Assembly: GCA_013399855.1 (NCBI GenBank)
Contig: VXAY01002187.1
Coordinates: 88,326 to 152,325, forward strand
Direction of reading: 5' to 3'
DNA length: 64,000 nt
Source of the DNA: Oxyruncus cristatus
Taxonomy: Eukaryota; Chordata; Aves; Passeriformes; Cotingidae
How positions within the stretch are numbered: the first letter of the stretch is position 1; each line of letters starts with the position of its first letter. The notes beneath the pieces are model-generated. The model ran no database searches, was not told the DNA's origin, and was given only the letters and a program-made list of their open reading frames with translations. Made by a program: the position numbers and the translations under genes. Below are positions 18,525 through 31,900 of the stretch, piece by piece.

Positions 18525-21500
18525 TGTGAAAGAATGAAGCAAATCTTTAAGTCTATAGAAAGCACGTGGCCAGAAAAGGCTTCAAACTCTTGGAGCCTTC
18601 CCAGGTTTTCAGCGTGCACAGCTTGAAACCTTTTAAAGCCACCTGATTGTTGGAATATAAGCAGGTACTTCAGCTTCTTTTTAACATCTCACATTAACTA
18701 TCCAACACTCAGCTGGCCACTTTGAAAAGTATTTGAGTGCAGACTAACTGTGGATCAGACTACAGTAACATCTCTTTCCATACTTATTAAAACTTTATTT
18801 AATTTCCCCAATTACAGATTTACAGCGATAGACCTTGTTTACACAATTTTTGATTGCTGACAAAATAGTCTAGGTACACTGCAAAACCTGGGATTTAAGC
18901 AGTAGAGATTCTGGGAAATGGTTTATGAAATGCACAGTTTTCTCAGGGCATTGCTTACAAGGCTGAGCCCAGCCTGTGAGAGCTATTTAAGACGGTGCTG
19001 CCCTGACCCTCTTGGCCCTTTCAAGATCCAAGAAACCCTTACGAACAGCTTAGTTCTCCGAAGGTTCTTCCCAAAAGGCAATTAATAAAGTTTTAGAGCA
19101 CTAAGATTACAGTGGATATAGGACTTGTGGGAAGGTGCAAGGCAAGACAATGCAGCCATTCTGCAGAGTGCTACAGAGTAACCACGAAGGGACGAGAACT
19201 GGCACAAAAGCGAGTGAAGCGCACTCGCCCTTGCCTATTTGTCAGCAGTACAACAACCAGGCAATTTTTGCAGAACTCCAGCCAGGTTCACCACTAGTTT
19301 TTACTCCACGATGCACACAAGCTGTACTGAACTAGAAGCACCACGTGGTACTGCTACCAATAAAAGCAAGACATGGACTGGGGATTCCTGAATGGATCAT
19401 GTGTGAAAGAGGAAAGACAAGCTTGAGAGAGGAAAAAAAAAGGAAAATGTTCCACCTCATTCAATTTTCCCCTCACAGAAAAAGAAAAAAAACACAACAG
19501 AAAAAGTGAGAATCAGCATAATCCTGCCATAATACAGAACAGGAAGGAGAGGAAGGACAGGCAGAGAAATTGTAACTGTTTGTTGCTGTGGATGCGATTT
19601 CACAGTTGCCTGTTGCAACGCAGGAATCAGGCCGAGACGAAGAGGATCATTTACACTGCAAAGATAATCTACTGAGTGTTGATTTCTCCTTCGTACCATG
19701 GGCCTCCAAGAGCAGGGACCTGAACACAAACACAGCGACCTGACAGTGCTACCTCCAGAGCGTGCCCCGGGAACCCAGCAGGAAGAGGTCGGGTGGAAAG
19801 TGAATCCACAGGAATGGCAGAGAAACTGATCCAGGCAGCCAGAACACAGTTTTCAGAGCTGGCACCACGTGCAGCATGGCAGTACCAAGACATCAACAAT
19901 GACTGCAAAAAGTCTCAGTTTTCTTCAGGATCCTGTGCGTTTCTGCAGCTTCCAACTTCCCCCAGGGATCTGAAGATTTGCTTCTCTGCGTCCATGCCTC
20001 AGGTGCTGAAGAGATCTACCTGCCCATCATGTTAGAAACAGATTTCTTCTAACAGAGAAGATAACCAGGGTCTTTAGTCAGCACCATTACCCAGACTTTT
20101 ATGCATCAGTTACAAGACCTCTTCCATCTACAAAGAAATCATGCTTTCCTCATCCCTCAATAGTCTCAGACCTTCAAGCCTCAGTGTATGCGGACTGGAG
20201 CTTTACAGGAGGCAAACCACCCTTTCAGAGCTATCCCCTCTTCTGTCAGGCTCACCACCCTGACTCAGCACATCAGCTGGCAAAGAAACTTTAAGAGGAA
20301 AATCAAAAAGCCATTCTGAGAATTATTAGGTGAATTCTACTTGTCATTATGCTATTTCTGTTCATAGAGAATTATTTTAATAAACTGTATGCCTGTGCAC
20401 TGCCCTCCATCAGTCAAAAAAACAAAACAAAAAAACCTGCTTGTGCCTTCATGATATTTTCCTGTTTTATTTATTACTGTGACCATCGATACTAATTACA
20501 AAAAAATAACAAAAAAACTTCAACAGGAGTTCACACAAGGACTCTGGAAGAAAGCATCATACCAGGTTCTGCAGCCACTGGAATGCCCATCTCTTGGTGC
20601 TTGTAACTCGAAGTATTTCCAAAAGACCACAAATTATACCTACAGGCTTTCTTTATTCCCCTCCTCTCTAGGGGAGAATTTTTAGTCCTCTCTACCTCCG
20701 TTCCCAGCAACTCAACCTGTTTACCATGCCTACAGAAACCAATGTTATAAAAAAAAAAAATAGTTGTAATCTGTAAGAATATTCATAGAAAAGCTTTTCT
20801 CACAAAGTGGCAAGGAACAGGATCTAAATCAGGATGCTATGTAAGACTCAAAATTCACTGCTATGCATTGTGATCCTTTCATGTCTTTCATTTTAAGAGA
20901 AGAAAAAACTATTAATTAAAGCCCCTCACTTTGAATACTGTGAAAGGGAATTCAGTGAACAACAAATCTCTTCAAGTGCTTTCACATGGGGGCCACACCC
21001 AAACCGAGGGGTCATTTTAGATTTTAAGGCACCTTGTAAATAAGAAAGGAAAAATGGAGCTGGGGATGACTAATTCCCTTGGGCTGGAAGATGGCATGAT
21101 AACTGGGTAGCTAATAAAAATAAATTATATGCATAAAGTCTGGGGGAACAAGTAATACACTGTAAGGTAACGAGCAAACAAGAGGTAAGGAAGCCCCAGG
21201 AGAGAATGCCAGAACTTCCACACACATTAGAAGCAAGTCAGCCTCACTCTTTTTTGAAGTCTTTCCCAGGAAGAAAACACCTGCACTTCTGTAGCCAAAA
21301 CAGGCATATTGTAAAACGGCCTGACTCATTCTGGATACAGTCAACATACAAGCTTATTTATTTGGTTGGTAAACTGTCAGTAAGTTGTGTAAACAGATTT
21401 AGATCATCTTGTTTCTTCACCTGCTCTGTGCCAGCCTAACTCCAGCTGGGCTTGTCCCCATCGGAACGGGGACATACCATTGCTAATGAGCACTTCGAAG

Positions 21501-24500
21501 CCTCCACCCTGCACAACCGGGAGCGGTGTCTCAGTCTGAATAGTTGCACTTCTAACACAGTTTGCTCCCTATCAGCTGGAGGGAGGGGTTTCACGCTGCT
21601 CAGTAAATGCTTGCCAGCTCCGCAGGAAGAGAGTGTAAACTGTGATTTTTTTTTTCCTGTAATGCACAGAAAGCATTAGCACCATGAGTAAACAGAGAGA
21701 AAGGTCAGTAACAGCCAATTAATAAGCCAATTCATGGTTCTTAGCGGGAACTCAGTCTCTTAAAGTTAGTAAAAATCTAGCTGAAGCCTGAAACTTTTAC
21801 AGATGCAGGGAGTGCCTTTTGCTTGCTATCTCAAATTTCTGTTTGGTAACCCAGGACTAAACGGTATCATTCCTCTTGACAGGCGGTTTTACCTGTTTTC
21901 TTGGGCTCCAAGACACTGACCCAACTTGGATTTACAAGCTCTTGTGCTCAATCATGTAGCTACTTCCAAAATGTGTTACTTATTACACTAACAAAACAGT
22001 CTTACCAATGCTTTATTAAAAAAGTCCGACAATCAACAGCTGTAAGAGCATTTAATCACAGCCTGAAAAGGGTTCAATAAAGGAGAAGACTCGTCCAAAC
22101 ATCACAAAACTTTTCTTTTTCCACCGAAAACCCAACAAGGTACACAAGCCTTTCATTTTCTCACAGTGCTTCACAATAACCTTAATCACAGCCTCACACT
22201 CCCTCCCTTGTTGCACATCAACCTAACACATGACAAACCTCAGATCACGGCTCATCTCTGAGTTTGCTTATGGAACACCTCCAGGCAAGGAGCCCGGGAC
22301 TGTATTACAGACACCCTCCCCTCCCCCAGGTCATTTTATCACATGTGGAACACAGAAAGAACGTGGACAGTTACACCACAGCACAATGCAGCAGCATAAC
22401 CCAGAGTGGTTTTATCATTTCCCAACTAGGTTATGTTTTTACCTAATATTTTTTTAATTTTTTTTTTTAGAAGTCATACATAAAAACAATCAAGGAAAAA
22501 AAAAATCAAACACCCCATCAGTTGCCAGGTTCTTTATGTCAAAGTACTTTCTTATGTTTCAGTGTTTTCTTTCTTGATAGTGCTGAGGGCTAACAGCAAG
22601 GAATTCAGCCCACAGGACTCAAACAGCTCCACAGGCAGCACTCCTTGAGTGGAGCCTGGGACTGTTGTAACAGAATCACTGAGCTTACACGAAGTCCAAG
22701 GACAATCAGGTTCCTCAGGAGGAGATGCAGGGGCAGACAAGTGGCACAGCCCAGGACCCCTGCCAGAAGCTTCTACAGCCTCCCTGGGACCTTCAGGCAT
22801 TTACTAAGAAGAAGCATCACTGATGCACAATGCACACCCTCTGCTTAAAAGAAAATGCTTCTAGTCCTAATTTAAGAGCAGGAGTCACTGCCTTCAAACC
22901 ACAACTAGCTTGGCATTTAGCTGAGATGTAGTAGATTATGCCTTAAACCCCCTCTGTTCTGGAAGGGATTCAAATTTATAATTCTTAGTTCCCAAGAAAG
23001 CATTTAACACGTAAGCTAACAGTATCCCAGAGCCTGAGCCTTCTCCTCTCTCCCAGCAGCTGCTCATGCATTTATCATTATATGGAGAAGAGTATGAAAC
23101 ACTAGAGCCTCCCTCTCCACTTGAGATACAGTCACTCAGACTGTAAGTCTCTGAGGTTGCAAGATTAATTCAAAAGGTTGGACGAAGGCTGCTCCCACTG
23201 AACAACCACCCACTCCCACCTCGCTGGAGAACTCCACTGTGATGCGCAAGGTGGGGACTCCAAGCCCTGAGCCCGTGGAAGGAGTTGCACTTGCTGCCTC
23301 ACAATTACTACCATAACCTCCTTTCTCCTTCTATTGAGCTCTGCATTTCAGCCACAGCTGCCCTTTCATAAAGGGAATTGTCCTTCCACTCCACCAGAGC
23401 AACGATACCCAAGATGACTGTAAAGAACAACAGTCCTGCTAAATCCTGTCAGTCCAGTTGCACTATAAGGAAAAGTAACATGCACTCTAATGTGAAAACA
23501 TGGTGGGAGGGCTGAGAGGCAATAAAGAGGACAGTTCTTAGTGCTCTCCAATACACACTTAAACTCCTTCAAAGTTTAAGCTTCAGAATTTGCCAGTTAC
23601 ACTGCTCAATGCTTTCCAGACTTTTTAGTAGCGGACACTAAACCAAACTCACCTCCTTACCTTGTTTTCCCCTAAAGGCTGCTATGATCTACCTTGAAAA
23701 GAGTCCTCCCTTCCTTTGCTTTTGTTTTGTAACCTCACTTCCGAGACAAACCGTGAACTCTGGGAAGCAAAAACCCTCCCCTCACTGGTGGAAAGCAGCC
23801 CCCACCCCAGTGCTGGACTAGCCCCAGTCACACCCACTCTGCTCAGCTGCAAACACTCTCAACCAGCCCAAGCCAGCAGAGAGCAGGTGAACACATAACT
23901 AAATAGCTGTAATATTGTGTCAAAACCAGAGCAGTTTCAGCTGGATGCTCTCCTCTGCAACACTGCCTGTCATTTTCACCTATAAACTGAAATACTGTGC
24001 CCTTGACTGATTCTGTTTCATAGGTGTGCCAATTTATCTTTAAAAAAGTGGAAATGACAGAACCCGTTTTTTGCATTCCTACCAGCTAATTGAACTGAAC
24101 CGGGTGGGGAGGAAGGGAAATCTCTCTCCAGTGGTTTGGTTACTTTCTGTGTAATGCTGTAATTCTGCTTTTCCCTGACACTACAACACCCAGCCATCTC
24201 TTGCTTAACAGCAAACTTCCATTCTGGGAGTCCAGACGGTTTCTGTGGCTCCACAGCAGTCTGTCTGAGACTGCTGTCTGGGCCACAGAAGCATAATTAT
24301 ACTAATTATGAAAGAGAAAAGATAATAGATACAGAAGTTCTTTTCCCTAATCAGCTCTAGGTCAAAGCTTTACCTACAGCTAACAAGGAAATAATCTATT
24401 AATGAGCCCACATCAGGAACCGGCATAGTCACAGCAGTGCAAACACAGAAAGTCATAATTTGCAACAAATGGGTTAGAGCTACGTTTAAAAACAATGGCA

Positions 24501-25870
24501 GTCTTAGGTTTATTTAACTAAAGACATTATTATCTTTGAACTAAAACTGCCTCAGTGCTTGGTCTTAGCTTACAAAGAAAGAGGCATTCGTCCAAAGCAA
24601 GGAATGCAACACACAAATTTCAGTGTTAAGGCTATCAGAGTAAATGCTGAGAGTCCAGATCAACCTGTGAAAACGCCAATGCATTATACAAGGCATTTGG
24701 AAAGGTACTTTTTTCTTATTTCTACTGCTAAGCATGCTGCTTATTCAAGAGAAAGACGCCATCCATTCTTGAACGATGCTAATGCATAGATCACCGGGAC
24801 TCAATGTGTTAGACCATCCCAGAGAGCTTTGAGCTTTCTAGAGAAACTGGACTGTTGTTTTTTTCTTGTACGACTATTTTATTATGTACTTTATATACAA
24901 ATGGATGACTAAGAAATTGATTGTTAGGTCCCCACAAATACCAGTGCACACTTTGCTTATATGGTACAGCTGGATTTTTCTAGTAACAGCTGGTAGACAT
25001 CCCACCAGCAGCAGAAGTGCAACAAGATGCAAGGAGCTGATTGTCAGCACTGTTTTCGATTCTTCTGAGAGCAAAGCGACGCATGCATTAGAAGCACTTC
25101 TTGCTATGGCTCTGCTGTCGCTGTGACTGAAAAGCTTTTCAGGGTAGCAGGCTGGAAGTAAGCCTGCTTTTTGGGTTTTTTTCTTCCAGGAAAGAAACCA
25201 TCGCACAGATGCAAATCACGACTGACAGGTGCTCTGCCAGCAGCCTGCGGTGCAGGTGGGACGCAGAGCCTGGCTTTATGTTAGCTCCTCTAATTCTGTT
25301 TCAACTGTCATAATTGTGTAGTTATTGGGGCGGGGGGTTAATGTATATTTAATATAGAGCCTGCTGGGAGGAGGGTTTGGGAAGAAAGTAGTGCCAAATG
25401 GTACTTTTCCTCTGTACAAGCACGTACGTCCAGAGTATTGTGGTGTTAATGTCCCCTCAGGAACAAGCTATTAATCTATTTGTGGACCTAGATTTTTGGC
25501 ACAGCAGGGCTACACAAAAGGACATGAACTACTGTAGTCTCTAGATTTTGCAGCAAAAGCAACAGTTGTGATTTCAGCAAGTAGGTTCCCCACGCAGGAA
25601 AGGGCTTGATGCTACAGAGCGTGACCCATGCAAACTGCTCACTGCACCAAAGCTGGTTCAGCCAGCACCAGGGAGCACCGGGGAGGGAGGAGCCCCTTAA
25701 ACTCACCTCTTCAGGGGGCTCAGGCTCTTCATGCAGGGCAACAGGAGGCCCTTCTTTTCATCTGAAGTTCAGCACATTTTGCTCTGCCCTGCCTACCTCT
25801 TTGCTCTCATGAGGAAGGGCAACATCCTTACTACACAGCGTGACCAGAGGAAGCAGCAGTTTCCTTGCCC
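18525..25870. other. Intergenic sequence without a recognised gene
   Basis: Low-repeat DNA with scattered A-rich runs (for example 19433-19442, 20751-20761, 22497-22505). None of the short open frames has a recognisable domain or splice signals that link neighbouring frames. A hairpin-forming inverted repeat at 24239-24292 is listed separately. Confidence 0.5.
24239..24292. repeat. Imperfect inverted repeat (hairpin, about 21 paired positions)
   Basis: The inner stem is acagcagtct (24253-24262) pairing with agactgctgt (24268-24277) across a 5-base loop. The outer stem is ttctgtggc (24241-24249) pairing with gccacagaa (24282-24290). They are separated by a small 3/4-base internal loop, with about two further pairs at the base. 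No transcript evidence is available. Confidence 0.7.
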
Positions 25871-25975
25871 TTCCTTAGTGGTTAGAGCACTCGCTCAGGA
25901 TGTGGGAATAAAACACAGTTCCGCGTCTACTTGCTGGAACTCAGATCCATCTGTTCAGTTTCGCAAGGGCTGAGT
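25871..25975 (+). mobile_element. Ancient tRNA-derived SINE remnant
   Basis: The segment tagtggttagagcactcgct (25876-25895) followed by caggatgtggga is the pol III box A head found in tRNA-derived amniote SINEs. A decayed box B (cagttccgcgtct) follows about 37 bases later, the spacing expected of a tRNA-like promoter. The body is too diverged to name a subfamily. It is inferred to be a fossil and not active. Confidence 0.6.
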
Positions 25976-28900
25976 TTCCTCAGAAATTGGAGAACTGAAC
26001 ACCATGAGCTATTGTGTAAAAAGACCACTCTGGAAGCTGCTTGGATTGAGCACTGCAGGGAGAGCAGCCTGTCTGTAGCTCAGGTGAGACAGATGTGCCC
26101 ACACCACTTAGCCCTGAAGAAAACAAAGGTTGTTTCTGAGAATGGCAATAGCAGGATTGTCCAAGTCCAAGGATTTACTACAAAACCCTAGTATCGTATA
26201 GTTTCCAAGTCTAGATGATCACAGCTGGCTGCAACAGGAGCTGTACTAGTTCCTCCTTCAGACCAGTGCCTGCAACACCCATGCTCCAGATCAGAGGCAG
26301 GAGAGATGGCATCTCTTGTCTGCCGTAATCAGACCCACCAGAACAGAGTCCAAGCACAGTGCTTCCCAACAACTGAGAAATAAATAAATCCTAGGACTAT
26401 CTACCCCATCAGAAAACTAAACAATATCCAAGGCCATGCTTGCTTCCCTGTTACTTACTAAAATTTCCCAACAAAAAATGAAGCTAAAACTCTGTACATC
26501 TGCTATTTTGATTTGCCATTTCCTCCCAGTTTGTTGACTTGCTGAAGCATGTGAGAGCACACGCATGCTACAGTTTTAGTGTTTTACTTTCCACCCTTCC
26601 TGGGATAATGCCCTATGTTTTATGGCTGACCAGCAATCCAGGAGAGCAGCCTGAGAAACACTGGTACAATGATGGTTCTTCAGATACCACCATTCTTTTC
26701 TAAAAAGATGATTTCATTTCTGAAGGTACTGGGGAACAGCTATCCAAAGGCAGGCAAGGCAGTATCCCCTGTCTTGTATTAAGAAAAGTCTGACAACCTC
26801 ATGTCCAAGACAGAGGTCACAGCTGTTTTGTTTGTGATCACAGTTAAGAGTTCAGAGACAAATAAGGAAAGCATTCACTGTAATGGAATTGGTAGGTTCA
26901 GTTGCAGGAATGGGAGAAGTAGCTTACACTCTAAACAGGATAAACCAGCTCATACTGGTTTACATAAAACACCCTAAATAACAATGCCAACACAGTGTGT
27001 CAAATCACTGAACCAAGAGACCACGAGATCAAGTTGCTGTTGGATAATCAAGTCCTCTGAGACAGACTGTGCTTATCTTCAAAGAACTGGTATTCACCTA
27101 CTGACTCTTTAAGGTGTCTCATGCTCTTGCACCCCAATTTTCTTTATAAAAACTTAAAATGCCAGAAAGATGGTAAAGTACAAGGACAGTGTGGAGAATA
27201 TCTAATCTTCTCTGTTCAAATGCACCTTTTTTGGCTATGGCTATCACAGGACCCTCAACAAACAGGAGGGTGCTAAGCACTATGCTCCTTCTAAGTCCCC
27301 TTCTCATGACCCTGCACCTCTCACATTATCTTCTAGACTCCCCCCCCAGCTGAAGTGGCCTTGGCTGATGTACATGTACAGACATCGTCCAGAAATGACT
27401 TTGTATTGCAACTTACTGAATTTAAACCTACCTGCAGTGCAATGGGTTTCTGGCCTGTCTGGCTCTGGCAGCTCTGCCTCAGTCCATCCCTGTGCTTTGA
27501 TTTCTGTAACACAGCAACAATTCAATCACAGTACAATTCTCAAATATGATTCCAGAAATCCAACACAACAAAAGACCATTTTTATTTGTCCCAGCAATTA
27601 TAAATCACAGGTGCCTGCTTCTCAGCTTTTGGGGTGGATTGCTTGTTCCTGAGGTTTTGGTGCTTTTCAGGGATAGGATTCTGGTTTGATTTGAAAACAG
27701 GAGAAAAGAAGGGAAGGTAACTGTTAACCTTAAAAATCTCTGAGCATGAAGGCTATGTGTTCTTTTTCAAGTAATGCATGTTATTTCCTGCCCTTTTATT
27801 TGTGATTGCAATTATTCTTATGTTGATATTGTAGGAGTCATAAGGCAATCTGCTTGCTTTTAACTATGTTGACCATGCAAGGCAGATTTTAATCTAAACA
27901 ATAAGCTGATTCAAGCCAGAAATAAACATGTTTGTGTTCAAGTAAAGGAAGCCTACAGGACATTCTCAGAGTAAGATTTTTCAGGATTGGTTCCACTGAT
28001 ATTTGTTAATTCAATTAAACAGTCCTTTTATTGTCAATAATAACAGAAAACACAGTTGATTTCCATTTCTTAACATTTATACAGACAACCAGGTTTTTTC
28101 TGCTTTTTGGTTTGTTGGGGTTTTTTTTAAGTGATTACGCAGAATAGATATAGTTAAACCAAGTCCAAAATGCATCTGCCCACACTTTTGTCAGTGCTGC
28201 GTTCCCCCTGACCTATTTACTAAGGAAAAAATTACACTGCAGATTTATGGGGTCTGAAAAAAGCTATTAGTGAGAATTAGATTTGCATAATTAAAGTATC
28301 ACAGTTGAAAGTAAATGTTATTTATTATCACAAAAAAAGCAACAAAGTTGAAGTGGTGTTATTAGGTGGTCACTTGCATTGCAACGGGGAGAAAGGTCAA
28401 AAGCATTTAACATTTTGAAAAAAGGAAAAGTATCTTCAAAGTAGGTCACTTCGAAACACCTAATTCATTCCTAACAACAATTCACTGTAGCTCCCATAAT
28501 TCATGAATCCCTAGGATGCACTTAAACATCTGCAATTTCATTATTTTGCATTTCATACCATTAGCTTAATGTTTTGATGAATCATTGTGCAGGTAACAAG
28601 TCGAGAAGTTGAAGATTACAGCTGCAGGAGAAGCAATGAACCCAGCTGTTCAGCGTGATCAAGAAAGGATTAGTTCCAATGACAGGTCATAGCAGAGGAT
28701 TTTCTTCTTGTTGTTTAATACCTGCAACAGCTGAAAAAACAGCTGCTTGGTTTGAACATTTCAAATTCTCCAATGTTTTTAGGGTTTTTGTTTTTAGGGG
28801 GTTTTCTTGTGTTTTGGGGAGATTTGTTTGGTGTGGTTCTTTCGAGGAAGAAGAAAAAAAACGTAGAGCTCACAACCACCTTGTTTGAGAACTTTCAATT

Positions 28901-31900
28901 TCACAGAATGCCTCTTTTACCAAAGCATAGCAGTCTTTCATGAAAAATAGCAGGGTAGGCATATCGTAACAGCCTCATGAAAGAACCAGGGCTCTTTTAA
29001 ATACATTCAGCACTAGGTCCTGAAGTCTTGGAGCATTTCCAGAATGGCAGAGAAATATTATGCAGCCAATAGTGAAGAGCCTGTCACTCCTGCCCTTGCA
29101 CAGAAACGGCCATGGCCCCCAGTAGGGCAGCATCCCTTGAGGATACCCTTTGCCTCACAGGACTTGCCTTTAGCCAGGGTCTGACCCCTTGTTCCAGTTT
29201 CCTCTCTCCTTGTAATTACAGGAAGTGATGTCGCAACTATTACGTGACTTTCAGATTCACACACTTTCTCCAGGAGTTGCTCCATCATGATATCCAGCTA
29301 TACACACCTCTCCCATCCTTTTCTGATGCGTCCCATGGGGCAAAAGGATTACAGCAACAATGTCTGCTTCTCCCTCCTCTACCTGCATTCTACATTTAGT
29401 GCTGGACTGAGTTTAGAGAATGCAAACAGCATGTCTGATTCAGCAGTTCTCTAATAACCGGACAAGGAATACCACTACAGGCTTGCTGCACCTTACTGGT
29501 AACAACTCCTTCTAGAGTTCAGCACTTGTGGCACTGTAGTTTCAAGAGCAGTAATTTCACTGGCTTTCCTTCATCTAGGTCAGGACTTCCCAAGCCGTGG
29601 TTTCCACACCATGCATGATGTGCAAAGCCAGTTTGAAGAGATATGTCCCAAAACCAGACCCGCCCACGGCTGTTTCTCTGGAGGAAATGGGGACGGTAAA
29701 CACTGCCCATGCAGCTGAATGCTTCCTCCTGTGCCTGCCAGCAGTCCCAGGCCTGCCACCACATCTCTTCGTGTGACACAAGTCAGTGCTGAAGTTGGGA
29801 ATTAGCAATCTTGGAGCATTTACTCATCTGCACAAGAATTAATTTGCTGCTTTGCCCTCTAAGCCTGGGTTTTCACACAACCAGGCTCTGGGCACAAAGG
29901 TACCTGTTTCACCATTCACTTATTTCACTTCCAGCATGAAGTACAGCTCCAGAGACACTCCTGTGCCACATGACAGTAGGTCCAAGCAGTCTCTCTGCCC
30001 TCCTTTTCCCTGACTTGTCCTGAAGTAACCAACAACTATTTAGTGAGGATGTGGATAATGTGACCGCGCAGCCATGCAGCTGCGCGCAGTCATCTGACCG
30101 CCATGTGGCACTAACTTGGAAGCTAATCTGGATAAAGCTGTCATTTCCCTCATCTTACCTTCCTTCCTTCCATTCCTCGTGGAAGTCTCATAGAGATTCA
30201 AATGGCATTTTTCCACTCAGGCTATTGCAGCATTTGCCACAATCTCATTCCAACATCAAGAAAGCAAACTTCTGGACATTTAACCAAGTTTTGCATGAGG
30301 TTGGGGGGGAAGAAAAAGCAACGACAGTAACTCCCATCTCCATGCACACTTCCATAGCAAGCAGCATGCTTCCAGGAAAGCAGTCCTCTGAGTTGACACA
30401 CTGCACCACTTCCCCTTTCCTGTTCCGATCCCGGTGCAGGCAGCGAGGGGGAGAACCTCTGCGGTTGCTGTCTTGGCCCCTTCTGCCAGGCAAGCAAGAG
30501 CGAGGAAAATAGGGAAGAGGACTGCCCAGGAAGCAGCGGCTTAGCTACCCCTGCTGATGGCAGGCAGAAGTGCGGGATGCCGGCCCTGCCCTCTGCCCGG
30601 GTCTTGGCCAAGCTTGGGAAGCGGCTGCCATTCCTCACTGCTCAAGACCACGCTCCGTATGTAGGTGTTTAACGAGAGTCACCCAAAGGTCACTAAATGA
30701 CTCAGTCTGCAATAAAACTTGAAAGTCCTGATGCTGTAAATCTGCCACTCGCTGTAACCGCTAAATCACGTATAGAAATCAACATCTGTAATACGTCTTC
30801 AGTTTCACAAAGCATGACCACACTTTAAATTTGGGATCTGGAATGCAAGAGACAATTTTCCAACTACTTCAAGAGGGAAAATTAACTCAGGCTTGAGCTC
30901 ACTGTTTGTTTTGGATAATGTTTTCATTTTAACTTAATCTTTATGCAGCTCCCTCCCCCCAAACATTTTTCCTTAAGGCCTGAGCTTCTTTTCATCTGCC
31001 TGCACCACTGAACTGTGCTCTCCAACCAATTTCCACATGTGACTACTTTAAGGAAATAAAGCATTGTCTGTTCTAACTCAATACAAGGTATTGGGCAAAC
31101 TCACTGAATACAGGGGGAAATAAATATTAAAAGAAAATTGAAAAACCATGGTAAATGCATGACCAAAAGTTTCTGCAAACATGGAAGTACTTCTTCTGTT
31201 CCTCCCAACATTTCCAACTGCTGTTTTTCTTCTTGGGTCAGTGCTTGCATCATACAGGATCTTTTCTTGAGAAGACACTAGGAAAGTAACACAAGATGGC
31301 TTGAGAGCTGGACAGCTTTAAGCGGTGAATTAATCAACTGTTCTCCCTAAGATCATCCTCCTTTCAGAAGTGGCTGGGGCCTAAAGTAACCGGGGAAGTT
31401 GAGGGTACCACCTCCCTAACCCCTCACCACAGTCTGACCATGTTCTCAGAATGAGAAACAAGCTGCTGTGGTTAGTGTGTGTCACAGGGTTTTGCAAATG
31501 ATACAGAAAAACTGATGGGCTCTGAGAAACAAACCAGGGAAAGAGAGATCTCTTTCATTCATTCATGCTCACAAATGTAAAATCAGAGCAGTAACACACA
31601 AGGTGGGAAAAAAGATCCCTCACAAAAGTCTACATGTTTCCTTCAACTCCACAGTTGTCTTAGAACCCTGATTTGTCTCACGTTTTCATCTGTATCACCT
31701 CCATGGTGCATATCGACTCCTCTCACCTGGAACACCCAGACAATTCCAGTTCCAACACTCTTCCTACAAAACTGTGCTCTACAAAAATGAGTGCACAAGC
31801 GCTCACCCTGCCTGCAAACTCACTGTCCCTGGCCCCAGAAACATCAGCTCAGCAAGGAGAAAACAGTCTAGAGCTCTATTGCTGCCTAATCCACATGGCA

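Noticed and set aside
29519..29779. A - strand frame with 'AQEEAFSCMGSV', reminiscent of the PPA2 'TQEEARSLVESV' segment
   Set aside because: The surrounding residues do not match and there is no SxSPF motif. The real exon is at 46757-46826.
30222..30638. A 138-codon - strand frame in a moderately GC-rich patch
   Set aside because: No domain, overlapping frames on both strands, no splice context. Open because of base composition.
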